From contig WFXA01000256.1 in the NCBI GenBank assembly GCA_015490835.1, positions 1 to 33,298 on the forward strand: a stretch of DNA of 33,298 nucleotides, read 5' to 3'. Below the pieces are notes generated by a model that did not search any database, was not told the DNA's origin, and was given only the letters and a program-made list of their open reading frames with translations. Position 1 is the stretch's first letter; the number at the start of each line of letters is the position of its first letter. The position numbers and the translations under genes are program-made. The stretch is from Flavobacteriaceae bacterium (GTDB lineage: Bacteria > Bacteroidota > Bacteroidia > Flavobacteriales > Flavobacteriaceae). Positions 18,263 through 28,048 of this stretch are shown in pieces.

Positions 18263-18412
18263 ATTTATGTCATATTATTTTTATCAAACTATTTTTTTTT
18301 GTTAATTGCCCACCTTGTTTTTAACACCTTATGTATATCTTAAAATATAACCAAAATAATAGAGTCTTAAGATATAGTAAGGTAATTACGTTCTTACTTA
18401 TAATAATTATAG

Positions 18413-18502
18413 AGAGAGGTGGCCGAGTGGTCGAAGGCGCACGCCTGGAAAGTGTGTATCCCGATTGCATCGGGATCGAGGGTTCGAATCCCTTCCTCTC
18501 TG
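18413..18502 (+). tRNA. tRNA-Ser (anticodon GGA)
   Basis: Acceptor AGAGAGG/CCTCTCT, anticodon loop CTGGAAA, long class II variable arm (ATCCCGAT-TGC-ATCGGGAT), T loop GGTTCGAATCC. Confidence 0.95.
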
Positions 18503-18520
18503 CAAAATAAAAAACAAACA

Positions 18521-18611
18521 CAGTGTTTTAATCCTAAAAAACGAGCTTTAAAAAGAACAGTAGGATACTTAAAAAAAAGAAATAATAAAATTTTTTTTAA
18601 ATAAAACACTG
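18521..18611. repeat. Nested inverted repeat downstream of tRNA-Ser
   Basis: CAGTGTTTTA (18521-18530) with TAAAACACTG (18602-18611), and inner ATCCTA (18531-18536) with TAGGAT (18561-18566). Confidence 0.55.
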
Positions 18612-18747
18612 ATTAATTTTAGAGTTTTTATATTTTTGGCAAAACACTAACAACTATTTTTAAACAAAAAAATAATTTCTTGGAGATTAACTATTTTTTT
18701 ATATCTTTAAAACCTTTAACTAAAAACAAACTTTAAGTCAAATAACA

Positions 18748-19536
18748 ATGAAAAAATTATTTTCTATTCTGGCACTTGCCATCATGATTTTTGTAGGTAG
18801 TTTTAATGCAAATGCAACAACACCGAGCAACACCTTAACAAATGCCGCAACAATTTCTGTTGTTCAGGACGAAGAGCCCGCTGCCGATGCAGAGGACAAA
18901 CCCTTTCATCAAGAATTAAAAGATCGATTTGTAGAAGGAGGTCCCGGATTTATGGGAATTGTACTTTTATGCCTTATTCTTGGTCTTGCAATTGCAATTG
19001 AGCGAATTATTTACTTAAACCTTTCTACTACAAACACTAAAAAATTAGCCCAACAAGTAGAAGAAGCTCTTAATAGCGGAGGAATTGAAGCTGCAAAAGA
19101 AGTTTGTAGAAACACAAAAGGTCCTGTTGCATCTATTTATTATCAAGGTCTAGACCGTGCCAACGAGGGTCCCGAAGCTGCAGAAAAAGCTGTTGTTGCC
19201 TACGGAGGGGTACAAATGGGACAATTAGAAAAGAATGTTTCTTGGATATCGTTATTTATCGCATTAGCCCCAATGCTTGGGTTCATGGGTACAGTAATAG
19301 GGATGATTCAAGCCTTTGATAAAATTCAAGCAGCCGGAGATATGAACCCTTCATTAGTAGCCGGAGGTATTAAAGTAGCACTTCTTACAACTGTATTTGG
19401 TCTAATTGTTGCTATTATATTACAAATATTCTACAACTACATTATTGCAAAAATAGACAGTATTGTAAACAGCATGGAAGATGCATCTATTACTTTAATA
19501 GACATGTTGGTAAATTTCAAAAACAAGAATAACTAA
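18748..19536 (+). CDS. exbB: MotA/TolQ/ExbB proton channel family protein
   Basis: GGPGFMGIVLLCLILGLAIAIERIIYL, APMLGFMGTVIGMIQAFDKIQAAGDMNPSLVAGGIKVALLTTVFGLIVAI. Confidence 0.93.
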   Translation: MKKLFSILALAIMIFVGSFNANATTPSNTLTNAATISVVQDEEPAADAEDKPFHQELKDRFVEGGPGFMGIVLLCLILGLAIAIERIIYLNLSTTNTKKLAQQVEEALNSGGIEAAKEVCRNTKGPVASIYYQGLDRANEGPEAAEKAVVAYGGVQMGQLEKNVSWISLFIALAPMLGFMGTVIGMIQAFDKIQAAGDMNPSLVAGGIKVALLTTVFGLIVAIILQIFYNYIIAKIDSIVNSMEDASITLIDMLVNFKNKNN

Positions 19537-19554
19537 TTTAAAATACCAAGTATA

Positions 19555-20007
19555 ATGGGTTTATATAAAATATTAAAAATAGTGGCTATCGTGCTTAGTG
19601 TTGCCGGAATTGCATTTTTTGCAATGATTTGGTCAGCAGGCGATAAGTCCATTGTAGAAACATTAGCAAATGGAGAAAATGTACCTACTATAGATTGGTT
19701 GCTTTACGTGGCGTATGTTATGCTAGCTATTGTAGTACTCTTTGTTTTAGTTTTTTCTATACAAGGAATATTTGCCGGAAACATCAAAAAAACAATTTTA
19801 ACCGTTGTAGCCTTTCTTGCTGTAGTTTTAATAGCATATGTTATGTCTACAGGAAGTGACGCAAATAGTTTACCACTTGTAGATGGCAAAAACATTTCTG
19901 AAAGTGCTTCTCATTGGGTAGGAACAGGATTAAGAACTTTTTATATCTTAATTATTTTAGCAATTGGCACGATGGTATGGAGTAGTGTACGTAAATTCTC
20001 AAATTAG
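19555..20007 (+). CDS. Membrane protein of unknown function in the exbBD cluster
   Basis: 150 aa, about 4 TM, between exbB and exbD with short spacing. Confidence 0.8.
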   Translation: MGLYKILKIVAIVLSVAGIAFFAMIWSAGDKSIVETLANGENVPTIDWLLYVAYVMLAIVVLFVLVFSIQGIFAGNIKKTILTVVAFLAVVLIAYVMSTGSDANSLPLVDGKNISESASHWVGTGLRTFYILIILAIGTMVWSSVRKFSN

Positions 20008-20012
20008 AAACT

Positions 20013-20636
20013 ATGGCAAGACGATCTACACCCGAGGTAAACGCAGGATCTATGGCAGATATTGCTTTCCTATTGCTGATCTTTTTCCTAGTAACAACTA
20101 CTATTGAAAAAGACAAAGGGATTGCTAGAAATTTACCACCAAAAGTTGAACAAAAAGAAGATATCAATATTAAAAAGAAGAATCTTTTTGAAGTTTTGGT
20201 AAATAAAGATGACCAATTACTAGTAGAGGAAGCACCAATGAAACTGAAGGATCTTCGTCAAGCGGCAATAGATTTTTTAGATAATGGAGGTTTCCCAAGC
20301 AGCGACCCGGGTTACTGCAATTATTGTAAAGGAAAACGAGATCCTAATTCATCAGACAACCCGGATAAAGCAATTATCTCAGTAAAAAGTGACAGGCTTA
20401 CCTCTTATAAAACGTATATTGCTGTGCAAAATGAATTGGTTGCAGCTTATAATTTTTTAAGAAATAGAGAATCGCAACGATTATACGGTTGGAAATATAC
20501 CGATATGAAAAAGCAATTAGACGAAGGAGCGTTTAAAAATACGCCTGTTAAAGAAGAGAAAGTAAAGGAAAAATTGAAGAAAATTCAAGAGCTATTTCCT
20601 TTAAAACTCTCTGAAGCCGAAACCAAAAAAAATTAA
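20013..20636 (+). CDS. exbD: ExbD/TolR family biopolymer transport protein (copy 1)
   Basis: PEVNAGSMADIAFLLLIFFLVTTTIEKDKGIARNLPP. Confidence 0.93.
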   Translation: MARRSTPEVNAGSMADIAFLLLIFFLVTTTIEKDKGIARNLPPKVEQKEDINIKKKNLFEVLVNKDDQLLVEEAPMKLKDLRQAAIDFLDNGGFPSSDPGYCNYCKGKRDPNSSDNPDKAIISVKSDRLTSYKTYIAVQNELVAAYNFLRNRESQRLYGWKYTDMKKQLDEGAFKNTPVKEEKVKEKLKKIQELFPLKLSEAETKKN

Positions 20637-20642
20637 CTAGCA

Positions 20643-21116
20643 ATGGCAAAGTTTACAAAGAAAAAAGGAGGCGAATTACCAGCCATCTCTACGGCATCAC
20701 TGCCCGATATCGTTTTTATGCTACTGTTCTTTTTCATGGTAGTTACCGTTTTGCGCGACAGCAATTTACTGGTACAAAACAAACTACCTAAAGCAGATCA
20801 AGTAGAAAAATTGAGAAAAGACAGATCGGTGTTTATTTTTGCCGGTAAACCTAGTGATAGATACCAAAAAAAATACGGTACAGAAGCTAAAATACAAATT
20901 GGAGATAAGTACACAGATGTTTCCAGTTTGCGTTCTGCCTTAACAGAATTGCGGGGTAAATTACGCCCTGAACTTCAAGATAAGGTAATGGTTGCCTTAA
21001 AAGTTGATGAAGAAACAAATACAGGTGTAGTTTCCGATATTAAAGAAGAACTAAGGGAATTAAATATGTTAAAGATTATTTACATTACAACCCCCGGAAA
21101 TCAGCTTGATAATTAA
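20643..21116 (+). CDS. exbD: ExbD/TolR family biopolymer transport protein (copy 2)
   Basis: PAISTASLPDIVFMLLFFFMVVTVLRDSNLLVQNKLP. Confidence 0.93.
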   Translation: MAKFTKKKGGELPAISTASLPDIVFMLLFFFMVVTVLRDSNLLVQNKLPKADQVEKLRKDRSVFIFAGKPSDRYQKKYGTEAKIQIGDKYTDVSSLRSALTELRGKLRPELQDKVMVALKVDEETNTGVVSDIKEELRELNMLKIIYITTPGNQLDN

Positions 21117-21147
21117 CAACTACTTGCTTGTACATATATTAAATTTA

Positions 21148-21172
21148 CGCTCTTTTTTGAGAGCGTTTTTTT
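21148..21172 (+). terminator. Rho-independent terminator after the exbBD cluster
   Basis: CGCTCT-TTTTTG-AGAGCG followed by TTTTTTT. Confidence 0.85.
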
Positions 21173-21223
21173 ATGCTTACTTTTAAACAGAATCAACTAT
21201 CTTTGAATTATAAAAGACGTTTT

Positions 21224-21925
21224 ATGCGACGCTATATAACAACCCTTTTTTTCTTTTTCTTACTAGTGCAGTTAATGGCGCAGAATACAACCGTAATAAA
21301 AGAGGTTGATTCACTTTATAGAGAAGATCAATTTTATATGGGATTAAATTTAAATTTTCTTACTAATACGCCACAAAATGCTACAAGAAGAGGCATTTCC
21401 GGTGGAGTACGAATGGGATTTTTAAGAGATTTTCCCATTTCAAAAACGAGAAAAACCGCTGTTGCTATTGGACTTGGACTTTCATACGACCAATATAGAC
21501 ACAATTTGTTGATTCAACCATCAGAGAATAATTTACCCTCAACATTTAGTATAATACCTGAAGAGGTGTCCTTAAAGAAGAATAGGCTCACGATGGCAAC
21601 AGTAGAGATTCCATTTGAGTTTCGTTTGAGAACATCAAGTGCAACTAATTACGATTTTTTCAGGTTTTATTCAGGCATTACTATTGGATATACCTTTTGG
21701 CATAAAGCTATTTACGAGGGAGGAGGAGTGCTTATTTCTTCAACTGCCATTCCCGAATTTGAAAAACTTAGACTAGGAGCCACCTTAAGCGTTGGTTATG
21801 ATTCGTTTAATGCGTTTATTTATTACGGACTTAATCCTTTTTTTAATACTTCGGCTAAAACAACTAATCAAGAAACAGTTACATTTCAAGCCTTTAAGGT
21901 GGGATTGATTTTTTACTTTTTATAG
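21224..21925 (+). CDS. PorT-like outer membrane beta-barrel protein (possible T9SS component)
   Basis: MRRYITTLFFFFLLVQLMAQ signal peptide; beta-barrel-like alternating strands ending in FQAFKVGLIFYFL. The track start at 21173 is inside/adjacent to the terminator T-tract. Confidence 0.6.
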   Translation: MRRYITTLFFFFLLVQLMAQNTTVIKEVDSLYREDQFYMGLNLNFLTNTPQNATRRGISGGVRMGFLRDFPISKTRKTAVAIGLGLSYDQYRHNLLIQPSENNLPSTFSIIPEEVSLKKNRLTMATVEIPFEFRLRTSSATNYDFFRFYSGITIGYTFWHKAIYEGGGVLISSTAIPEFEKLRLGATLSVGYDSFNAFIYYGLNPFFNTSAKTTNQETVTFQAFKVGLIFYFL

Positions 21926-22525
21926 CCAAAAATTAAATAGAATAAATTGTGGGAAAGCCCCAACTACAAACCCAACGATGAGTTCCATTAGAGAGTGTGC
22001 TTTATTAAGTAATCTAGAAGATGCTACCCAGCCATTAATAATAAAAGAAAGGGCAATAACCGGAAGCAAATTTATTGTAAAATGAATGCTTAATCCTATT
22101 AAAAAAGCAGTAACTCCTGCTACAGCCATTTGATGTAAACTAGCTTTAAAGCCTAGCAATACTAACACTAATGCAGCAATAGTAGAAAAAAGAACCCCTA
22201 CAAAAAAAAAGTATAATTCGGGATTGGAATAAGGAGTGTAAATAGATTTTATTACCAATAAAATAAGCAAGCTATGTATCATTAACGGAAGCTTTCTTTC
22301 TCTCACAGAAAAAAGGTGTATGCTAGTAACAAGCCGTAAATTTTTTAACAGAAAAAAAACGACAATAGGAATTAAAAAAGTAATTATCACCAACGCACTT
22401 AGTGTTGCTGTTTTTATTTGGGGCTCAATAAATCTTGGCGTAACTACGTAATACAATACGGCACCTAAAAAAGGCATAAGCAAAGGATGAAAAATATAGG
22501 ATGCAATTTTCAGAAAGGCTTTCAT
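21920..22525 (-). CDS. PAP2-like multi-TM membrane protein of unknown function
   Basis: 201 aa, multiple TM; ...SRLLNKAHSLMELIVGFVVGAFPQ (PAP2-like H...E..G...G). Abuts rpoN. Confidence 0.7.
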   Translation of the reverse strand: MKAFLKIASYIFHPLLMPFLGAVLYYVVTPRFIEPQIKTATLSALVIITFLIPIVVFFLLKNLRLVTSIHLFSVRERKLPLMIHSLLILLVIKSIYTPYSNPELYFFFVGVLFSTIAALVLVLLGFKASLHQMAVAGVTAFLIGLSIHFTINLLPVIALSFIINGWVASSRLLNKAHSLMELIVGFVVGAFPQFILFNFWL

Positions 22526-23988
22526 TAAATTTCTTTTCGTAAACGGGCAACCGGAATGTCTAATTGTTCGCGGTATTTTGCAATGGTTCTACGGGCAATA
22601 GGATACCCTTTTTCTTTTAATATCTTTGCTAGTTTATCGTCGGTTAAAGGTTTTTTCTTATCCTCTTCGGCAATGGTTATTTCAAGAATTTTTTTAATTT
22701 CTCTAGTCGAAACATCTTCACCTTGGTCGTTTTTCATCGATTCGCTAAAAAATTCTTTTATAAGTTTGGTTCCATAAGGAGTGTCAACATATTTACTGTT
22801 TGCAACTCGTGAAACGGTGGAAACATCCATTCCTATTTTATCGGCAATATCTTTTAAAATCATGGGTTTCAGTTTTCGTTCATCTCCGGTTAAAAAATAT
22901 TCTTTTTGATGTTCCATTATGGCATTCATTGTTACATACAGCGTTTGTTGACGTTGTTTAATTGCATCTATAAACCATTTTGCCGCGTCTAACTTTTGTT
23001 TAATGAATTGTACGGCATCATTTTGAGATTTTGTTTTGGTTTTAGACTCTTTATAACCCTTGAGCATTTCGGTATAATCGTGTGAAATGTGTAATTCGGG
23101 GGCATTTCTTCCGTTGAGGGTTAACTCCAGTTCGCCATCTACTATTTTAATGGCAAAATCGGGCACAATGTGCTGTACTATTTTAGTGTTTCCCGAGTAG
23201 CTTCCGCCCGGGCGTGGATTTAAGTTTTCAATTTCGTGAATGGCATCTCGTAATTGTTGTTCAGAAATATCAAATTTTTGGATTAATTTTATGTAGTGTT
23301 TTTTTGTAAAATGATCAAAAGCCTTTAATAAAATTTTACCTGCCAATTGTACCGAAGGGGTTTGCTCTTTTCGCTTTAATTGTAACAATAAGCACTCTTG
23401 AAGGTTTTGTGCTCCAACTCCGGGAGGATCTAATTGTTGAACAATTTTTAATATTTTTTTTACTTGTTTTTCGGTGGTATAAACGTTTTGGGTAAAGGCT
23501 AAATCATCTACAATGTCTAAGATATCTCGTCTAATATAACCGCCTTCGTCTACACTACCTATTAAAAACTCAGCAATAATTTTTTCTTCCTCACTTAATC
23601 GATACGTATTAAGCTGTTGTAGTAAATACTGGTTAAACGATGTCCCCGAAGCATACGGAATTTGTTTTTCTTCATCATCTGCACTATAATTGTTTGAGGA
23701 TAATCTATAACCGGGCGTATCGTCGTCGCTTAAATAATCATCAATATTAATATCGGTTTCAATAACTTCGGTGCCTTCGTCATAATCTATGGCTTCTTCT
23801 TGTTTAAATTCATCTTCAAACTCATCATTAGTCTCTTCTTTACCACCTTCTAACGCAGGATTATCTTCTAGCTCTTGGTTAATTCGTTGTTCAAATGCTT
23901 GCGTAGGCAACTGTATCAGTTTCATTAACTGAATTTGCTGAGGAGACAGTTTTTGCGAAAGTTTTAAATTTAATTGTTGTTTGAGCAT
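22525..23988 (-). CDS. rpoN: RNA polymerase sigma-54 factor
   Basis: MLKQQLNLKLSQKLSPQQIQLMKLIQLP, MDVSTVSRVANSKYVDTPYG, RpoN box ARRTIAKYREQLDIPVARLRKE. Confidence 0.97.
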   Translation of the reverse strand: MLKQQLNLKLSQKLSPQQIQLMKLIQLPTQAFEQRINQELEDNPALEGGKEETNDEFEDEFKQEEAIDYDEGTEVIETDINIDDYLSDDDTPGYRLSSNNYSADDEEKQIPYASGTSFNQYLLQQLNTYRLSEEEKIIAEFLIGSVDEGGYIRRDILDIVDDLAFTQNVYTTEKQVKKILKIVQQLDPPGVGAQNLQECLLLQLKRKEQTPSVQLAGKILLKAFDHFTKKHYIKLIQKFDISEQQLRDAIHEIENLNPRPGGSYSGNTKIVQHIVPDFAIKIVDGELELTLNGRNAPELHISHDYTEMLKGYKESKTKTKSQNDAVQFIKQKLDAAKWFIDAIKQRQQTLYVTMNAIMEHQKEYFLTGDERKLKPMILKDIADKIGMDVSTVSRVANSKYVDTPYGTKLIKEFFSESMKNDQGEDVSTREIKKILEITIAEEDKKKPLTDDKLAKILKEKGYPIARRTIAKYREQLDIPVARLRKEI

Positions 23989-24017
23989 ACGTTTAATTAC
24001 TATTTGATAAAATTAAA

Positions 24018-24055
24018 AAAAACAATCTACTTACGCTATTAAATAGATTGTTTTT
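24018..24055 (-). terminator. Terminator between asnS and rpoN (minus strand)
   Basis: AAAAACAATCTA ... TAGATTGTTTTT inverted repeat, followed on the minus strand by a T-rich run. Confidence 0.7.
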
Positions 24056-24083
24056 AAAAAATTAGTTTATTAAAATTGTTATT

Positions 24084-25529
24084 TTAAAACTCGGCATGCC
24101 CCGGAAACCTAGGATAGGGTATAACATCTCTAATGTTTGTCATTCCGGTTACAAATTGTACCAATCGTTCAAACCCAAGACCAAATCCGCTATGCACACA
24201 AGTGCCAAATTTTCGTAAATCCAGATACCACCATAGTTCTTTTTCGTCTATTCCCATCGCAGCTATTTTTTCTTTAAGCACATCGTAGCGTTCTTCTCGT
24301 TGCGAACCACCTACAATTTCACCTATTCCGGGAAATAAAACGTCCATCGCTCTTACCGTTTTTCCGTCATCGTTTAAACGCATATAAAAGGCTTTAATAC
24401 TTGCCGGATAATCAAATAATATTACCGGACATTTAAAGTGCTTTTCTACCAAAAAACGTTCGTGTTCGCTTTGTAGGTCGGCTCCCCAATCTTCAATTAA
24501 ATACTTAAATTTTTTCTTTTTATTGGGCTTGGAGTTTTTTAGAATTTCGATGGCTTCGGTATAGCTTACTCGTTTAAAATTATTTTCGGTAATAAAGCGT
24601 AGTTTTTCACGTAAACTCATCTCACTACGCTCGTTTTGGGGTTTGGTTTTTTCTTCTTGTAACAACCTGTTTTCTAAAAACTCTAAATCATCTTCACAAT
24701 TTTCTAACGCATAATTAACCACATACTTGATAAAATCTTCGGCAAGATCCATGTTCTGTGCCAAGTTATAAAAAGCCATTTCGGGTTCAATCATCCAAAA
24801 TTCTGCAAGATGACGTGAGGTGTTTGAGTTTTCGGCTCTAAAAGTAGGTCCGAATGTGTAAATTTTCCCCAATCCCATAGCATAGGTTTCCCCTTCTAAT
24901 TGCCCGCTTACGGTTAGATTGGTTTCTTTACCGAAAAAGTCTTGTTTATAATCTATTTCTCCGTTTTTATCCAGCGGAGGTTTTTTTAAATCTAACGAGG
25001 TTACTTGAAACATTTCTCCGGCACCTTCGGCATCGCTTCCGGTGATAATGGGAGTATTCATATAATAAAATCCGTTTTCCTGAAAATATTGGTGTACTGC
25101 AAAAGCCAGTTTAGAGCGAGTACGCATTACAGCACTCATCGTATTGGTGCGAATACGAAGATGCGCTTGTTCCCTAAGTTTTTCCAGTGTATGGCGTTTG
25201 GGTTGCAGGATGGTTAGTTTTACCTCTTCGGGGTTTGCCTCGCCAAGAATTTCTATTTTAGAAACTTGTATTTCTACTTGTTGTCCGCTTCCTTGACTTT
25301 CTACCAAAAGTCCTGTTACTTTAATGGCGGCTCCAACCGTTATCTTTTTTAGTAAGTGATCTTCAAAGTTTTCAAAATCTACAACACATTGTATGTTTTT
25401 TATGGTAGAGCCATCGTTTAAAGCAATAAACCGGTTGCTTCTATACGAACGCACCCAGCCATTTACCGAAACTTCAACCGGAGATGGGTCACTTTGTAAT
25501 AACTGAACAACATTTTTTTCTTGCTCCAT
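24084..25529 (-). CDS. asnS: Asparaginyl-tRNA synthetase
   Basis: [19 protein letters not shown], class II motifs ([27 protein letters not shown]), C-terminus [23 protein letters not shown]. Start at MEQEKN (25529) preferred over the track TTG at 25556. Confidence 0.97.
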   Translation of the reverse strand: MEQEKNVVQLLQSDPSPVEVSVNGWVRSYRSNRFIALNDGSTIKNIQCVVDFENFEDHLLKKITVGAAIKVTGLLVESQGSGQQVEIQVSKIEILGEANPEEVKLTILQPKRHTLEKLREQAHLRIRTNTMSAVMRTRSKLAFAVHQYFQENGFYYMNTPIITGSDAEGAGEMFQVTSLDLKKPPLDKNGEIDYKQDFFGKETNLTVSGQLEGETYAMGLGKIYTFGPTFRAENSNTSRHLAEFWMIEPEMAFYNLAQNMDLAEDFIKYVVNYALENCEDDLEFLENRLLQEEKTKPQNERSEMSLREKLRFITENNFKRVSYTEAIEILKNSKPNKKKKFKYLIEDWGADLQSEHERFLVEKHFKCPVILFDYPASIKAFYMRLNDDGKTVRAMDVLFPGIGEIVGGSQREERYDVLKEKIAAMGIDEKELWWYLDLRKFGTCVHSGFGLGFERLVQFVTGMTNIRDVIPYPRFPGHAEF

Positions 25530-25553
25530 TCGTCTTTTTATTTTAATAGACGG

Positions 25554-25561
25554 CAAAGATA
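25554..25561 (-). promoter_or_regulatory. -7 element of asnS
   Basis: TATCTTTG on the minus strand; contains the TTG used as start by the ORF track. Confidence 0.5.
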
Positions 25562-25662
25562 CGGTTTTTGGTGAAGTGAAAAAGTAGCAGATTAAGGTTT
25601 TTGTTTTTTCTTATAAGGGTAGGGTAAATTAACCCAAAACGGTTTTATTTTTAAAATGTAAC

Positions 25663-26595
25663 GTGTATCTTGTCCAAAAAAAAGAATTGACGCTTTTAAA
25701 GCCACTTTTGTACTTTTCGTTATTTCGGTATCCGCTTACCGAAGAGGAAATTTTTGCTTTTTCTGAAATAAAAGATAAACACAAGGCTAAGAAAGAATTA
25801 CAAGCTTTGGTAGACGATAAAGTGGTGTTTAAAATAGCCGATTTTTACCTTTGTGAAAACAATCCCCAACTGGTAGAAAGGCGTATTATAGGAAACAAAA
25901 AAGCCAATCAAATTTTTGCCAAAGCACAAAAAGTATCTAAGTTTATAGCTCGTTTTCCTTATGTTGAAGGAGTGGGAATATCGGGATCTTTATCAAAAGG
26001 TTTTTACGACGATGACGGCGATATTGATTTTTTTATCATTACTGTACCTAAAAGATTATGGATAGCAAGAACTTTTTTAATTTTATATAAGAAGATTTTT
26101 TTATTAAACTCCCGAAAGTATTTTTGCGTAAACTACTTTATTGCTTCCAACTCCTTAGAAATTGAAGAAAAAAACCGATTTACGGCAACCGAGTTGGTAA
26201 CACTTATTCCTATGTTTGGCAACGGAAGTTTCCATGAGTTTTACAAACGAAATACGTGGGCTTTTCAATTTATGCCTAATTTTAATTCTTCCCAACCGTT
26301 GCAAAACCTTTCAGAAGTAAAAAAACCGCTTATTACCCGTCTTATCGAAAAAGTTTTAAATACTAAAGTAGGTGATTATATTGACACTTTATTTTTACGT
26401 CTCACTTATAAAAGATGGAAACAAAAGTTCAACAAAATGGATAAGCGCCATTTTAATGTAGCCTTAAAATCTACTCAAAATGTATCGAAACACCATCCGT
26501 TAAATTTTCAAAAACAGGTAATAAACCGTTTAAATAAAAAGTACGAAGAGTACCAATGCAAGTATAACATTCATTTACCTAAGGAACATGCTTGA
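25663..26595 (+). CDS. Nucleotidyltransferase-domain protein
   Basis: GVGISGSLSKGFYDDDGDIDFFIIT matches the GS-x-x-x-G-x-x-x-x-(D)xD polymerase-beta-like nucleotidyltransferase motif. GTG start as called; exact start uncertain. Confidence 0.8.
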   Translation: MYLVQKKELTLLKPLLYFSLFRYPLTEEEIFAFSEIKDKHKAKKELQALVDDKVVFKIADFYLCENNPQLVERRIIGNKKANQIFAKAQKVSKFIARFPYVEGVGISGSLSKGFYDDDGDIDFFIITVPKRLWIARTFLILYKKIFLLNSRKYFCVNYFIASNSLEIEEKNRFTATELVTLIPMFGNGSFHEFYKRNTWAFQFMPNFNSSQPLQNLSEVKKPLITRLIEKVLNTKVGDYIDTLFLRLTYKRWKQKFNKMDKRHFNVALKSTQNVSKHHPLNFQKQVINRLNKKYEEYQCKYNIHLPKEHA

Positions 26596-28048
26596 TATCC
26601 TCTTTTCACATTCTTATTACTACCCGTTAGACAAAAAACAATGGGATAACAAAACGCCCTATCCGCCATTAGGTACTATTTATGCAGCGTCTATGATGCG
26701 AGAGGAAGGGTTTCGTGTGGATTTGTTTGACACCAATTTACGTAGTAAGCCCAACGAAATTGAAACCATTTTACAGAAAGAAAAACCCCGGTTTTTGGTG
26801 CTCTATGACGATGGGTTTAATTATTTGACCAAAATGTGCCTTACCAATATGCGGGAAGCTGCTTTTAAAATGATAGGTTTTGGGAAAAAACATGGTTGTA
26901 TCGTAATAGTAAATAGCAGCGATAGTACCGACCATTACCAAAAGTACCTCCAAGCAGGAGCCGATTATGTAATAAAAGGAGAGGGAGAATTAACTTTAAA
27001 CGAATTAATAAAAACTTTAGAAGAAAAAAAACCGATTGATGTGGTAAAGGGAATTGTCTTTAAACAAGATAAGGAGTTTTATACTACTCCCCCAAGACCG
27101 GTGCTGACAAACTTAGACGACCTTCCTATACCTGCGTGGGATTTGGTTAACATAGATGCATATAAAACCATTTGGAAAGAAGGCGGCAACCCCTTTAGTC
27201 TTAATATGGCAACCACGAGAGGATGCCCGTATAAATGCAACTGGTGCGCCAAACCCATTTACGGAAACCGATATAACTCCCATTCACCCCAATACATTAT
27301 AAACCAAATTAATTATTTAAAACAAAATTACGGAGTAACCAATTATTGGATGTGCGATGACATTTTTGGTTTAAAGCCCGGATGGGTACAAGAATTTAAT
27401 CGGTTGCTAAAAAAAGAAAATTTACATATTTCGTATGTTATTCAAAGCAGGGTAGATTTGTTGTTAAAAGAAGATACAATTGATGCGTTGGCAGAAAGTG
27501 GGTTAAAAGAAGTATGGGTAGGTGCCGAAAGCGGTTCGCAAAAAATACTGGATGCAATGGATAAGGGCACGAAATTGGAGCAAATTTATACTGCAACAAA
27601 GCTCTTAAAAGAAAAAGGGGTACGAGTAGCATTTTTTATTCAGTTTGGATATTTGGGCGAAACCAAAAAAGATATTGCCAAAACCATAAAAATGATTGAA
27701 GAATTGCAGCCCGATAATATTGGCATTTCTGTTTCGTATCCCTTGCCGGGTACTAAGTTTTACGAGTTGGTAAAAGAAGATTTAAAAGCAAAAGCCAATT
27801 GGACCGACTCCGACGATTTAGCCATGCTGTTTCAAGGCACTTATAATTCTAATTATTACAAAAAATTACATCGTTACGTACACAAGATTTATCGAAAAAG
27901 TCAAGCCGTTTCTGTTTTTAAGCAAAGTTTAAAAAATCCGTTTTCTATTTCAACAAGCAGATTGCGTACCATGTTATTGTATTTTTATTATTTACCAAGT
28001 AGTTTAAGAGATCGTGTTGTATTAAAAAAAATGGAGCAAACATTCTAA
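26588..28048 (+). CDS. B12-binding-domain radical SAM protein
   Basis: N-terminal Rossmann-like domain (PPLGTIYAASMMREEGFRVDLFDTN; GADYVIKGEGELTLNELI), CxxxCxxC in TRGCPYKCNWCAKPIYG, VWVGAESGSQKILDAMDKGT; overlaps the upstream gene by 8 nt. Confidence 0.93.
   Translation: MLDILFSHSYYYPLDKKQWDNKTPYPPLGTIYAASMMREEGFRVDLFDTNLRSKPNEIETILQKEKPRFLVLYDDGFNYLTKMCLTNMREAAFKMIGFGKKHGCIVIVNSSDSTDHYQKYLQAGADYVIKGEGELTLNELIKTLEEKKPIDVVKGIVFKQDKEFYTTPPRPVLTNLDDLPIPAWDLVNIDAYKTIWKEGGNPFSLNMATTRGCPYKCNWCAKPIYGNRYNSHSPQYIINQINYLKQNYGVTNYWMCDDIFGLKPGWVQEFNRLLKKENLHISYVIQSRVDLLLKEDTIDALAESGLKEVWVGAESGSQKILDAMDKGTKLEQIYTATKLLKEKGVRVAFFIQFGYLGETKKDIAKTIKMIEELQPDNIGISVSYPLPGTKFYELVKEDLKAKANWTDSDDLAMLFQGTYNSNYYKKLHRYVHKIYRKSQAVSVFKQSLKNPFSISTSRLRTMLLYFYYLPSSLRDRVVLKKMEQTF

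Noticed and set aside
18466-18475. Palindrome around ATCCCGAT-TGC-ATCGGGAT considered as a terminator or mobile repeat
   Set aside because: It is the long variable arm of tRNA-Ser.
18321-18609. ORFs overlapping tRNA-Ser (MAEWSKAHAWKVCIPIASGSRVRIPSSLQNKK... and FYFAERKGFEPSIPMQSGYTLSRRAPSTTRPP...)
   Set aside because: Classic false ORFs produced by translating a class II tRNA; the tRNA structure explains the sequence.
18262-18747. tRNA-Ser considered as an integration site for a mobile element
   Set aside because: No integrase, no direct repeat of the tRNA 3' end seen, and flanking genes are ordinary housekeeping genes.
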